A DNA stretch of 64,000 nt from Escallonia rubra (Eukaryota; Streptophyta; Magnoliopsida; Escalloniales; Escalloniaceae): positions 384,501 to 448,500 of the forward strand of contig JAVXUO010000131.1 of NCBI GenBank assembly GCA_033065855.1, in the 5' to 3' direction. Below are positions 1-11,064 of the stretch, in pieces (positions within the stretch are counted from its first letter, which is position 1; every line of letters begins with the position of its first letter). A model generated the notes under the pieces. The model was not told the origin of the DNA and did not search any database. It saw only the letters and a list, made by a program, of their open reading frames with translations. A program made the translations under genes and the position numbers.

Positions 1-869
1 AGTTGGTACTAGAGTTTAGCTAATTGAGAAGGTCTCTGACTAAAGAAAAATACAACATAAGGAGTGAAGTATCATCAGAGATATCATGGCCAACACAAGT
101 TGATAGTGCAAGAGAAGCATGGGAGAGGCTTAAAAATGATTTCTAACGTGATCATAAGGTAAGAGTCGTCTAACTTCGATCTGTTAGAAAAGGATCTAGA
201 TAATATGATAAATCAAATGAAAAGTCGTGTGGTGAAGATATTAGTGATGAAAGACTTGTTAAGAAGATTTTAATTAGTTTGCTAGAAAAGAAAAGAAAAA
301 TATTCTTATTGTAGCTGTCAATAAAGAAACAAAAGACCTCTTGCCTTAAGTGTTCAAGAAGTGATGGCCTCTTTTAAATTAAAGAACAAAACTTTGATCA
401 ACATAAAGAAGAATCAAGTAGCGGTGGAAGATATGGAAGTGGAAGAGGTAGAAGTAGAGGCAGAGGCAACTATGACATGAATCATAATTCTGACGAATAT
501 TATACCTTATGGAATTTGTAAGAAGATAAGTCATGATGAAAAAGATTATTGGTAGAAGGGACAACCTCAATGCCAAAGAAGTTTGACCACGTGCAAAGAG
601 ATTGTAGAGCGAAATCGCCACGGCAAGCAAACTTCATTAAAGAGAAAGGGAGTGAAGCAAGCTTATTTTATGCATTTCAAAGTGCAGGGAGTGAAGCAAG
701 CTTATTTCATGCATTTCAAAGTGCAGCACATCAACGTGATGATTTTTTGTTCCTGGATAACGGCTTGTAGCAACCATATGGCAAGAGAAAAAAAAATTAT
801 CTTGTCATCAACTGTACCCACAACTTTAGAGTGAAGCAAGGAGGTGGTACTATAGTTCAAGCACTAGGC
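1..869 (+). pseudogene. Decayed Copia gag and protease fragment
   Basis: Conceptual translation in shifting frames gives pieces typical of Ty1/Copia polyproteins. These are an AREAWERL-type gag segment near 105-140, a glycine/arginine-rich stretch near 425-475, a broken CCHC knuckle followed by HVQRDC near 590-610, and the start of a protease with CSNHM near 766-780. The canonical D-S-G active site reads D-N-G and is split by a frameshift. The next residues (VKQGGGTIVQALG, 832-868) fit the segment after the protease. At least three frame changes and several stops make it non-functional. A 39-bp block is duplicated in tandem (about 648-725). The family is clear from motif order; the clade is not resolved. 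It is a separate element from the Sirevirus starting at 2572. Confidence 0.72.
648..725. repeat. 39-bp tandem duplication in Copia remnant
   Basis: Two adjacent near-identical copies beginning GGGAGTGAAGCAAGCTTATT differ at about one position. The duplication keeps frame (13 codons), so the peptide block GSEASLFxAFQSA appears twice. Confidence 0.85.
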
Positions 870-2086
870 TGTTGCGCACCACCTTCGAAATTTCCTTAGG
901 CATCTTATTTTATCATCGACAGAGGAAAAATAAGCAAAAACCCTGAATGACTAAATTTTCGATATATGCATCTAGGGCACCCCGTTATACCCTAATTAGT
1001 CTGTACTACAATTTGAAGATTTTTGGCTTTTATGACAAATAACAAGATATGCACGAAACAAACACTAACCGGTCCTAAAATTTGGTTCGAAGCCAACATC
1101 GGAGGTCCAGTGGCCTATGTACCATATTGGACAAACCGGGATCAAAATCACGTAGTTCTGACCGAACCCTGTGGGAGACGACCTTAATCTCGGTGTTTGT
1201 CTTATAAAAAATGAATTGACTTATTGTAGTCGAATGGGCTTAGAATTCTAGTTTACTACACTCCAAGACTTTAGTTAATGGTTTTTAATGGTTTTATCTT
1301 TTTTGTAACTAGATCTGGTCGCAAAGGAAGGGAGACAAAAATATTAATCTAGAAATGAAATGAAAATGTAAAAACAATACCTTTTGGTTCTCTTAGATTG
1401 CTTAATACAATATTGATATGGATCCGCGATGTGAGTAGACTAGCTAATTGGTTGCAGGGGGAATTGGAAATGGGTATTTTCAAAATTTCTCCTCCTAAGC
1501 GTTGGTTGAAGTCAGAATCCCCTTTCTGAAGCCTAAGGGATCTATTTATCGAGGTTTAAGGCTAAAATATGGTAAAGCTGACCTTTTCGTCTATATCCTT
1601 AAAAAAAGGATAATATCGGAATTAAATCAAAAGGTCTAAAAAATCAACTTACTTGATGGTTTTATCCAACTAAAAAGCAAAACTGGTCGATTTTCATTCA
1701 GATACGACTTAATCCCAAATTTGTGGGATATTTATCTAGAATGCGGTTAAAATTTCCTAAAACCATATGAGATACACCAGACTTCTGGAGTAATCGGAAT
1801 CAATCTCAAGTCAATCTCTGAATCAAGGATCAATCCCAAATCAAATCTAAATCAAGCCAAATCTCATTACCTCAACCTAGGATAAACCCAGATAACTAGA
1901 CCAACTAACTGGACTGGACTACTGACAGTAGTGGATTATTCATTGGATTCGACCTAATTAAATAAGTTCTGCTCATTATATATTATTAGGCCTAAACTAA
2001 TGATGATAATAAGTTTAATTAACAATAAAGTTTAATAACCGACTAAAAAAAAGATAAAAACAAGGCTACAAAATAGGGTGTCTACA
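870..2086 (-). mobile_element. Probable solo LTR, minus orientation
   Basis: Read on the minus strand the block begins TGTAGACACCC (at 2086) and ends GCGCAACA (at 870), the TG...CA form of an LTR. A TATA-like motif (GATAAATAGATC, minus strand) lies near 1550. The flanks are TAGGC (865-869) and GAGGC (2087-2091), a 4-of-5 match to a target duplication. It interrupts the Copia fragment directly after VQALG. No coding sequence was found inside. The imperfect duplication leaves the boundaries unproven. Confidence 0.4.
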
Positions 2087-2091
2087 GAGGC

Positions 2092-2454
2092 CCTTAATGA
2101 AAGAGCTCGCTTACTGGTGAAAATCACCGAAAAGAAAGCATTTTTGTAGAAGAAGCATGAAAATAACCACAAAACATAGGACAGACTCACCACTTCACAC
2201 TTATTCGACGTTAGACTTAGGACTCCTCGAAAACGACCACAAGACCTACCACTAGGACTCCTGAGTAATAGGATGTAGAGTCCTAATGTCGTTGTAAGAG
2301 CCTGGTATGTATTAGATACAAATTGAGGACTAGAGTCCATGTAGGGCGTAGAGTTCGTGCCATACACGTCTGTAAGACGTAGTGCTTGTGCCACTCATGC
2401 GAATCACAACCTTAACGGTCTTCTTATCCCAAATGGTGGCAGAGATTTATCACA
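2092..2454. other. Unassigned non-coding stretch
   Basis: I recognise no gene here. A short repeated word (GGACTCCT / GAGTCCTA) recurs between 2215 and 2345. A 120-codon minus-strand open frame (2032-2394) has no recognisable domain. The stretch lies between the putative LTR and the first TNP2 segment, so it may be decayed CACTA sequence or part of another insertion. Confidence 0.4.
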
Positions 2455-2571
2455 CATATGTACTTTTCTAGAAAGAGAATAAGGATTTGACAAATTTTCC
2501 AGTATATGATCATTCGAGGTAAAAACCAGACAAAAGGGAGAAGAAAAACATTGCATGGAAGGTATTGTGAT
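2455..2571 (+). pseudogene. CACTA TNP2 transposase, segment left of the Sirevirus
   Basis: Frame-conscious translation gives GFDK, then FPVYDHSR, a stop, then KPDKREKKNIAWKVL. This matches the part of plant En/Spm TNP2 transposases (Transposase_21 family) where a Cys-pair knuckle precedes the catalytic region; both cysteines look mutated here (F and Y). The frame runs up to the GTGAT duplication at 2567-2571 and resumes at 12830 with the next conserved block. The two pieces were therefore one exon before the retrotransposon inserted. The tryptophan of the SRW motif is a stop codon. Confidence 0.65.
2567..2571 (+). other. Target site duplication GTGAT, left copy
   Basis: The 5-bp GTGAT directly precedes the TGTTAACC start of the 5' LTR and recurs at 12830-12834 directly after the 3' LTR's terminal CA. 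This is the size expected for Copia integration. Confidence 0.9.
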
Positions 2572-2971
2572 TGTTAACCCCACGGTTATTTAAGCTAGGA
2601 TTATATTTGATTTTGATGATAACTAACATTGATGATTATGTTGTCTAACATGCATTGAGTTGATGAAGAAATAGGTACAATCTCATACTCATGCAAACGG
2701 ACAATTAGACGAGCAAATCGATCAAAGACACTCAACGGAACGCATCAAAGATGGAATACTTCGATTGACTTTTACAATGCTATTAATTCCTTTCTTTGTA
2801 ATTAGACATAGAGAGTTGATCGTATCGATGACTGTGACCTAGAATTTGCCCATAGGTTTCCGTTGCATGCATAAACTTTTTCATTCTTTGAAAATAAGGA
2901 AAACTGCATATTCTGGAATACAGTCGACTGCATTGGAATGCAGTCCACTGCAAGTTGGGCAGTGAGGTATT
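2572..2971 (+). repeat. Truncated 5' LTR (U3 only)
   Basis: Collinear with the first 400 bases of the LTRs at 9780 and 11526, including TGTTAACC and the first GCAGTCGACTGC-type palindromes (2925-2955). Homology stops after GTGAGGTATT; at 2972 the sequence becomes gag coding. The TATA box and R/U5 are missing. Confidence 0.9.
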
Positions 2972-4153
2972 CCTCTTGATGAATTCATGTGCTCACTAAT
3001 GACGTACGAAATGCAAGTCAAATCTTTAGATCAAGAGAACGTCAAGAAGAAGCCTACATCAATTGCTCTTAAAACTTCATCTTCAAACCTTGAGTCAAGT
3101 GACGATGAAAAAGAATTTGATGAAGATGATGTTGCAAGGATTGCAAAGAACTTCAAGAAGTTCTTTAAATTTAGAAAGAATGGTGGGAGAAGACAACAAA
3201 ATGCTAGCAACGAAAAGAAGCTTTGCTACAAATGCCACAAGATGGGACACATGAAGATGGATTGTCCCATATACAAAAAAGAAAAGAAGGAAAGAAGAGA
3301 TGTATGTGAAAGAGTTAAAAGGAGACAACTCTCTAAGAAAGAGAACAAAGAGAAGGAAAAAGAATGAATGCCGAACATACTCCAACATGGAGTGACTTCG
3401 ATTCAAGTGATGAAGACAATGAGAAGAATGACCAAGCAAATGTGTGTTTCATGGCAAATTATGAGGTAAGCTCTTTTTCTGGTAGTGATAGTGATAGTGA
3501 AAGCTTCAAAGATGCTTATGATAGCCTATATGAGGAATCCAATAAAAATTTTAAGAAAAATATTATTTTGTCAAAAACAATTCCTTGAGGCAAATAAGCA
3601 AATTGAGAAGTTAAGAAAGCAAAATAATGCGTTGCATGCCAAAAATGAATGCATTTCCAACCATTTATATGTCAAACATGTGAATAATGACTTGGTTGAA
3701 TTAATTGTTAACACTCTTAGCTCAAAACAAATCTCTTCCAAAACTTTGGCTTTAGAAAAACAAAATGAAGATTTAAAAGTTGAGATTTGTGATTTGAAAA
3801 AATGTCTTGAAAATTGTGTTGATGGTCAAAACAATTTGGATGTCATGTTTGGACGCCAAAGAATTGGCCTAAACAAAGGTGGTCTTGGATTAGATCCCTT
3901 GGCCTTGCCTCCTAAAATTTTTCAACAACAAGCTAGGTTGAATACTCATACAGAACAACCAAAGAACTATTGCACACCATTTACACATTGTGGTTGGTGC
4001 AACAAGAAAGGGCATACGACTAATTATTGTCCTTGTAGAATTGTTTATGTTAGAGGTAGAAAGAAAATATGGGTTGTGAAAGGTCAAGATTACAAATGTA
4101 AGACTAACACCCAAGGATCCAAGAAAATATGTGTACCAAAAGTCATTACTTGA
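2972..4153 (+). pseudogene. gag: Sirevirus gag with two CCHC zinc knuckles
   Basis: The piece starts mid-protein with PLDEFMCSLMTYEMQVKS, the C-terminal part of a Sirevirus nucleocapsid gag; the capsid portion is deleted. The first knuckle CYKCHKMGHMKMDC is near 3226-3267 and the second, CGWCNKKGHTTNYC, near 3988-4029, both CX2CX4HX4C. Between them are an acidic DSSDEDNE segment and a coiled-coil-like lysine/leucine-rich region. Frameshifts occur near 3360 and 3585, and the frame changes again near 4150 at the protease. Gag would package RNA and form the particle. The double knuckle with a long spacer is characteristic of the genus. Confidence 0.85.
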
Positions 4154-5555
4154 TTTGTGTTTATATGTATGTCTCAAAACAAAATCTAGTAGCAAGAAGT
4201 GGATTCTTGATAGTGGATGCTCAAGACATATGACCGGTAACATATCTATTTTCATCTTGATCGATCTTAAAGAAGGAGGAAATGTGACCTTTGGTGACAA
4301 TGCACAAGGAAAAATCAAAGGTAAAGGTACTATTGGTAAGGAACCACATTCAATTGAGAATGTGTTATATGTTGAAGGTTTGAAGCATAATTTGCTAAGT
4401 ATTAGTCAATTTAGTGATAAAGGCTTTAGAGTAATCTTTGAGGCTTCTCATTGTACTATACAATCTATGAAGAATAATGAAACTATTTTGTTAGGAAGTA
4501 GAGATGATAATGTTTACTCTATACAATTAAATGATTTAGCTAACCAAGATGTTAAGTGTCTTAGTGCTATAAGTGAGACATCTTGGCTTTGGCATCGAAG
4601 ACTTGGACACATGCATATAGAGCATTTGAAGGATATTTCAAGCAAAGAACTTTTGAGGGGACTCCTCAAGGTTGAGAAAAAAAAAGAATGTGATGCATGT
4701 CAAATGGGTAAGCAAAAGAAAGTCTCTCACAAACTGAAGAAAATGGTATCTACTTCTAGACCTTTGCAATTACTTCATATGAATTTGTTTGGACCAATCC
4801 CTACTACTGGTTTTGGTGGTAAATCATATTGTTTTGTCATTGTTGATGACTATTCTCGCTATACTTGGACTTTCTTTTTGGCTACCAAAGATGAATCTCT
4901 AGATGTGTTCGCTTCATTTGCAAAACGTGTTCAAAATCAAAAATGATATTTGATATCTTACATTCGAAGTGATCATGGTAGAAAATTTGAAAATTTAAAA
5001 ATAAGAGCTTTGTGTGATGACTTTGTAATATCACATAATTTTTCAACTCCTAGAACTCCTCAACAAAATGGTGTTGCCGAAAGAAAGAACATGTCATTGT
5101 AAGAAGCGGCAAGAACAATGTTTAATGAATATGGTTTACCTAAGTACTTTTGGGCGGAGGCGGTCAATTGTGCTTGTTTTGTTCTAAATGGAGTTATCTT
5201 GCAAAAAAATTTGTTAAAAACCCCTTATGAGTTTTTCAATGATGAGAAACCTAAGGTGAGCTTTTTTAGAGTCTTTGGATGCAAATGCTTTATTTTAAAT
5301 ACTAAGGATCACCTTAGCAAATTTGATTCCAAAACCTATGAGAGAATTTTTCTTGGTTACTCTAATAATAGCATGGCATATAGAGTTTATAATAAAAGTA
5401 CTTTTGTTGTACAAGAATCCATAAATGTTACTTTTGATGAGACTAATCCTTTTCTTCGGAGGACTAACATTGTTAATGTAGATGATATGGACAATGACAT
5501 GAGAACTTTGGACATAAGTGAAACTCTACAAGACAACCCCAAAGAATTGTTCTAG
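4131..5555 (+). pseudogene. pol: Copia protease and integrase domains
   Basis: One frame holds the aspartic protease motif WILDSGCSRHMTG (about 4200-4240), the GAG-pre-integrase segment WLWHRRLGHMHIEHL (about 4588-4630) and the integrase core. Two internal stops (TGA 4944-4946, TAA 5100-5102) interrupt it. The first catalytic Asp of the DDE triad is Asn (HMNLFGP, near 4780). The second Asp (IRSDHG, near 4960) and the Glu (GVAERKN, near 5075) remain. The region after SDHG reads RKF instead of the usual G-E-F. The downstream FFRVFGCKCF and ERIFLGYS motifs (about 5260-5370) are typical of Copia integrase C-termini. The frame ends at TAG 5553-5555 and coding continues in another frame at 5558. 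Confidence 0.9.
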
Positions 5556-5557
5556 GG

Positions 5558-6280
5558 GAGCAACAATCAAGCTCTCAAGGGGGAGACAAGGAAACAAGCA
5601 ATGATGCTTCAAACTCGGACAACTCACAAGCATTACCAAAAGATTGGACCTACAAAAAGGATCATCCAAGCGATCAAATCTTAGGTAATATTTCGAGTGG
5701 GGTAAGAACTCGACACTCTCTTCAACAACATGTCAATTTAGCTTTTCTTTCCCAAATTGAACCTAAGAACTTCTCCGAAGCTCTACATCATGAATCTTGG
5801 ATGCTTGCTATACAAGAAGACCTAGTTCAATTTGAAAGAAATTAAGTTTGGACCCTTGTGCTACCTCAAAACTATAGGATTGTAGGCACAAAATGGGTAT
5901 TTAGAAACAAACTTGATGAATTCGTAGTCGTGGTTAGAAACAAGGCTAGATTAGTGGCCCAATGTTATAACCAAGAGGAAAGAATTGATTTTGATTAGAC
6001 TTATGTACCGATAGCTAGACTTGAATCTATTAGAATGCTATTAGCTTTTGCTTGCTATAAAAATTTTAAACTCTATCAAATGGATGTCAAGAGTGCTTTT
6101 CTAAATGGTTTTATTTCGGAGGAAGTATATGTGGCTCAACCTCCCGGTTTTGAACATGAAAAATAACCAAACCATGTTTTCAAGCTGAAGCTCTTTATGG
6201 TTTAAAACAAGCTCCTAGAGCTTAGTATGATAGGCTAAGTAGTTTTATTTTAGAAAATGGTTTTTTCAAGAGGAAAACTT
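5558..6280 (+). pseudogene. pol: Copia reverse transcriptase, N-terminal half
   Basis: There is no ATG because this is polyprotein interior. The frame reads EALHHESWMLAIQEDL (about 5777-5825), VGTKWVFRNKLDE (about 5880-5920), ARLVAQ and YQMDVKSAFLNGFISEEVYV (about 6075-6130), all diagnostic of Copia RT. In-frame stops lie near 5843, 5997 and 6164. A one-base deletion near 6190 shifts the frame inside the LYGLKQAPRA motif, and the Trp codon after it is TAG. It continues in the next entry. Confidence 0.88.
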
Positions 6281-7289
6281 GACACCACTCTTTTTTATAA
6301 AATCTAAGGGCAAGGACTTATTATTGGTGCAAATCTATGTTGATGCTATTATATTTGGTGCTACTAGTGGATCCTTGTGCAAAGAGTTTGCTTCTTGTAT
6401 GAGTAAGGAGTTTGAAATGAGCATGATAGGAGAACTCAAGTTCTTCTTTGGATTGCAAATCAAACAAAACAAGGATGGAATCTTTATCAACCAAGCCAAA
6501 TACACCAAAGAGCTACTCAAGAGATTTGACATGGAAGAATCAAATGCTTTTGACACTCCAATGAGCTCATCATTAAAGCTTGATAAAGATGAAAAGGGTA
6601 AGGATGTTGATATTAAGCGCTATCGAGGTATGATTGGATCACACCTTTACCTTACCGCAAGTAGACCATATATAATGTTTAGTGTTTGTTTATGTGCTAG
6701 ATTTCAAGCTTGTCCTAAGGAATCTCATTTGGTAGCCGTTAAAATAATCCTTAGATATCTTAAAGAAACTCACGACTTAGGGTTATGGTTTCCTAGGAGC
6801 AAGTCATTTTTTGACCTAGTTGGTTACTCCGACGCCGAGTACGCCGGTTGTAAAACTGAGCGGAAAAGCACTAGTGGCGATTACCAATTCTGAGGACACT
6901 CACTTGTTTCTTTGAGTTCCAAAAAGCAAAATTCGGTTGCACTCTCTACCACCGAAGCCGAATATGTGGCGATTGGTGTTTGTTGTGCACAAATTCTTTG
7001 GATGAAACAAACCCTTTTGGATTTTGGACTCAAGTATGATCACATACCTATCTTATGTGATAACTCTAGTGCCATTGACTTGAGCAAGAGAAAAAATCCC
7101 ATCCAACATTCACGGACTAAGCACATAGAAATCAAACACCATTTTATCCGTGATCTCGTGCAAAAAGGTGATATCGTTCTCGATTTCGTGGACACAAATT
7201 ACCAATCAGCGGATATCTTCACTAAACCATTAGATTCGAAGAGGTTTACCGCTCTTAGAAGAGAACTTGACATGTCTTCACCTATGTGA
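6279..7289 (+). pseudogene. pol: Copia RT C-terminal half and RNase H
   Basis: The frame opens with the RT catalytic palm motif reading YVDAIIFG (about 6337-6360); the family motif is YVDD, so the second catalytic Asp is Ala. Next come FFGLQIKQ, a long RT thumb and connection, and RNase H with YSDAEYAGC (about 6826-6852), ALSTTEAEYVA (about 6943-6970), LCDNSSAI and KHIEIKHHFIRD. A single TGA at 6891-6893 splits RNase H. The natural stop is at 7287-7289. All ordinary pol domains are present to the C-terminus, so inactivation came from point changes. Confidence 0.9.
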
Positions 7290-8280
7290 CTAAATTGTTA
7301 TATGTCTTGTGCTTAAACATGCAAGTTGCACTTCACATGCTTGAGCATTATCTCATATGCTTATAACATGCTTTGGTTGACTTTTCTCTTTCCAAAATTA
7401 TTGATTTTGTTGATATTCATTTAATCTCATTTGTTTAAATTGATTTGCACACACTTATATTGCCATTTACATATGCATAATCATTTCAAGACTGTTTGAT
7501 TTTTTTGCAATGAAGTCGACTGCATGTGGGAATACAGTCGACTATATTGTGGAATACAGTCGACTGCGTTACGGGGAAAGGGCTTAAATCTGGCCCATTT
7601 CGGCATATTCTCTCACCCTATCTCTATTAACTTCGAAACCTCTCTCTCTTCTCTCGCACAAGGACTCAATCCTATCGGTTTCGGCTTGAAATTGGTACGT
7701 AATTCTTCCGAAATCTTATTCTATTACATGTTTTACACACTTTCACCGATTGATTTCACCCACATTGTTCAAAATCTTTGAATATTCGAATTCTTACACT
7801 ATAGTACCATTTCATCATATTCACTTCTATTAAGCATGCTACTACATGTTTTAATGCTTGATTCATGCCTAGGGATGTTTATTACTTGATTCTACATAGT
7901 TTGATTACATGTGAATATGCAAAAATCGAATTTTCCCAAATTTCATAAACTAGGGTTTTAGATTTGTCAAAATTTCTTCAATTGATCATGCAATTACATG
8001 TTTGATCACTTAATTCTTGTTTAGTTATGTCTATTGCTCGCTTCTACATGGTTAATTACATTCATTTGACCAAAATTTGACTTTTCCCCAAATTGCATGA
8101 ACTAGGGTTTATATTTTTCAAAAATTATTTAAAATTCATGTATCTTTCATTTATTTTAGGCCTGAATTCATGTTACATTACCTATCTAGCATACTTTAAC
8201 ATGATTCATTTCAACAATTTCATAGAAAACATCAATTTTAAAAAATTTCATAAACCCTAATTTTCAATTTTTCTTAATTA

Positions 8281-8334
<54 letters not shown>

Positions 8335-8403
8335 CTTTATTTACATTCACATACATCTTACTTATTTTATGTCTCTTTTCAAAATTGTTAGATTGTCTCA
8401 AGA
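7290..8403 (+). other. Spacer between pol and env-like ORF
   Basis: Non-coding. Three imperfect GCAGTCGACTGC-type palindromes lie at 7513-7567, like those in the LTR U3. From about 7860 to 8260 there are two to three diverged repeats of roughly 130 bp built around AACTAGGGTTT and ATTACATG. The spacer ends in an (AT)n(GT)n microsatellite just before the env-like start. Long post-pol spacers are usual for env-bearing Sireviruses; the palindromes may be regulatory, but that is inference. Confidence 0.6.
8277..8334. repeat. (AT)n(GT)n microsatellite
   Basis: Uninterrupted AT then GT dinucleotides, about 58 bp, located 70 bp upstream of the env-like ATG. Confidence 0.95.
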
Positions 8404-9646
8404 ATGGCACGAGAAAAACGTGCACGTGCTAGTTCGTCTCGTTCACGAGCCGCACCCGAGCCCCGAATCTATCGCAGTAGAGTTTGATCGTAACCGCTAT
8501 CGAAACTGCGAGGCCTTAGACCATTTTTCCGCATAACTATCTTCCCCGCTGGTTCCAGGTTTGCGATTGGATACTCCATTTCTCTTTGGCATAGATGTAC
8601 TTAGGCACCTCCAGGACTGTCATTTAGATCGTCTTACTGATAGAGACACCGTTCTATATTATCCTGATGCCATTCGTCTATTCTATGCAAACCTGAGTTG
8701 GAATATTTCTAGTGAGTCTTGTGCCCTCACCTCTTATGTCATTGGATGACGTATTTCTTTCTCCCAAACTCGTCTAGCCACTCTTTTAGACCTCTCTAAC
8801 ACTGGATTTTCATTCACACTAGAGATGATACCTGTAGCCGGCCAATCCCATTGGTTTGACCGACCTTTCTTTGTCGAGGAGCAACTTCACCATACTCTCC
8901 ATCGACGTCGCATTAGGGCTGGGAGCAAGCCCAACTTGCGTGACCTACCTCCTATTTCTCGACTATTTCATCATATTATCGCTCATAATGTCATTCCTAG
9001 AGCCGATAGTTTTTCACTAGTATCTTATCTCGATGTCCAGCTTTTTACATTCTTTCGCTCTGGCACACATATCAACCTCCCTCGTCTTATTATGTTGAAC
9101 ATGATTAGGAACGCCTCACATCCATCCCTAGTTATACCCTATGGCCTTCTACTCACTTGCATTTTCCGTGCTCTTGATATACCTCTTCACGGTGAGTACA
9201 TTGAGGTGCATCAGCATCAGGTTCTTGACTCTTCTACCCTTCGTAGGAAGGGCCTTTTAGATCGACATGGTCAATTTCTACCCGAGCCTGACATGGATGC
9301 TGTCATGGATGATGAGGAGGATGAGGATGAGGATGAGGATGATAATGATGATGATGATGCTGGTGCTCATGGACATGCTGGTGACGGGACTGATCGTGAT
9401 CCACCTTCGTTTGTCATGCCGAGTACTCATGAGGCGGGCACTTCTTCCAGTTATTCTGCTATCAAATTTGAGGCGATCCTTGCACGCTTGGATATGATGC
9501 AGCAGCAGATGCATGCCGATTTTAGTCGGATGGATCTCGCTCATGGTCAACTCAGTCGACGCCTTTCTCGTATGGAGGATCATTGCGGTATTCAGTGTCC
9601 CGGGGAGGACATATTTCATCCACAACCTCCACCGTCTGGTCCTTGA
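8404..9646 (+). pseudogene. Env-like ORF (putative plant transposon protein family)
   Basis: An ATG at 8404 starts MAREKRARASSSRSRA. The frame shifts near 8480 and then runs to 9646 with two internal stops (TAA 8534-8536, TGA 8747-8749). The body reads PGLRLDTPFLFG, LVRLFYANL-like text (DAIRLFYANLSW) and RLFHHIIAHNVIPRADSFS, fitting the domain catalogued as 'putative plant transposon protein' that follows pol in many Sireviruses. An Asp/Glu run at about 9315-9357 is followed by a C-terminal segment (QQQMHADFSRMDLAHGQLSRRLSRMEDH) that could form a coiled coil. I see no signal peptide or transmembrane segment, so an envelope role is not supported. The function of the family is unknown. Confidence 0.75.
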
Positions 9647-10123
9647 GCTAGGACATAGTTAGTGTTTTGTGCTTAGGCTTTTCGACTCTATTATGTATTC
9701 AAAACTTGTCATGGATGCGACTCGTAGTATTGCATTAGAACTTGGGTTGATTTTTTAAAATTAGCACTTTGAATCACGCTGTTAACCCTTCGGTTATTTA
9801 ACCTAGGATTATATTTGATTTTGATGATAACTAACATTGATGATTATGCTGTCTAACATGCATTGAGTTGATGAAGCAATAGGAACAATCTCATACTCAT
9901 GCAAACGGATTATTAGACGAGCAACACGGTCAAAGACTCTCAACGGAACGCATCAAAGAGGGAATTCATCGATTGAAGTTTTCATGCTTTTATTTCCGTC
10001 TTTGTAAACTAGACATAGAGAGATGATCGTTACGATGACTGTATACCTAGAACTTGCCCATAGGTTTCCCTTGCATGCATAAAAGTTTTTCATGCTTTAA
10101 AAACAAGGAAACTGCATTTTCAG

Positions 10124-10338
10124 GAATGCAGTCGACTGCATTGGAATGTAGTCGACTGCAAGTTGGGCAGTGAGGTATTACAGTCGACTGCATTGGAATG
10201 TAGTCGACTGCAATACTTCCAGTAGCCTATTACAATCGATTGCAATGGATTACAGTCGACTGCAAGTTGGAAATTTGAATTTCCAACGGCTACTTTTGGG
10301 TTACAGTCGACTGCAATGGTGCATTGCAGTCGACTGTA
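10124..10338. promoter_or_regulatory. Cluster of GCAGTCGACTGC palindromes in U3
   Basis: Eight 10-12-bp palindromic sites, perfect or with one change, spaced about 20-50 bp and lying 60-280 bp upstream of the LTR TATA box. The same cluster occurs at 11872-12052 in the 3' LTR. Position and repetition suggest protein-binding sites; that is inference. Confidence 0.55.
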
Positions 10339-10399
10339 TTTACCGTTTGGCGCATTTAATGCCCTACCTAACTCCAAACGGTCATATTTATTCCCACCT

Positions 10400-10407
10400 C
10401 TATAAAT
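10400..10407 (+). promoter_or_regulatory. TATA box of the solo LTR
   Basis: TATAAATA inside the LTR, at the same relative place as CTATATAAAAT near 12114-12123 in the 3' LTR. It would mark the U3/R boundary about 25-30 bp downstream. Confidence 0.65.
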
Positions 10408-11064
10408 ACTCATTTTAGGCATTGGTTTGATTCATCAATTGCATTGAAAGCTCTCTTATCTTTCATATTCTCAAATATCAAAGCAATTGTTCAAATCTTT
10501 CTTGTTTTCATTGATTTCTCATCCTTTTCAAGAGAGCATTTATTGTGAGCTTATATTTGAGAGATATACACTTTCATAAGTCATCATACACTCATCTCTC
10601 TTATTCTAGTACTTCAACTTGTACTCATCTACTTATTGAGAGTGAAATCTTGTACACATTTCTTCATTGAAAGGTTCTTGTATCAAAGCTTGGGGTTGTC
10701 AGCTTTGGAGCTTTGGGTTTGTCAAAGCTTGTTCTTGATGTGGGCATAACATCAAGGGTTTGTAAGAGGTTCGATCTTGACCCGTAAGGAAGATCATACT
10801 AGTGGATTCTAGGGCCTTTCAAGGGACTTCCTTGAAGGGGTGGACGTAGGCTTGTGGGTATATCAAGCCGAACCATTTAATTCTCCTTGTCAAGTATCTC
10901 TAAACCTTTCTCTCTTTACATTATCGTTTTACATTTGTGTTGAGATTGGTTGATTGTTTATTTGAGTTTTTGAGATTGAGGTTTGTTGTTCATTAATTTT
11001 TAAAGTAGTCTTAAAACCCTATTCACCCCTCCCCCCCCCCTCTAGGGTTATTTTATTGGTTTCA

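Larger units (their letters stand above)
9780..11064 (+). mobile_element. Nested solo LTR of the same Sirevirus family
   Basis: Complete TG...CA LTR of 1285 bp, collinear with the 3' LTR at 11526-12829. It is flanked by perfect 5-bp duplications CACGC (9775-9779 and 11065-11069). It has no internal region, so a full element inserted and collapsed by LTR-LTR recombination. U3 holds eight GCAGTCGACTGC-like palindromes (10124-10338). A TATA box (TATAAATA) is at about 10400. A poly-C run near 11028-11040 precedes the end. Confidence 0.93.

Noticed and set aside
9267..9625. Frames in the other phase and on minus over the Asp/Glu run, Met/Arg- and Ile/Leu-rich
   Set aside because: Shadows of the GATGAG repeat in the env-like ORF.
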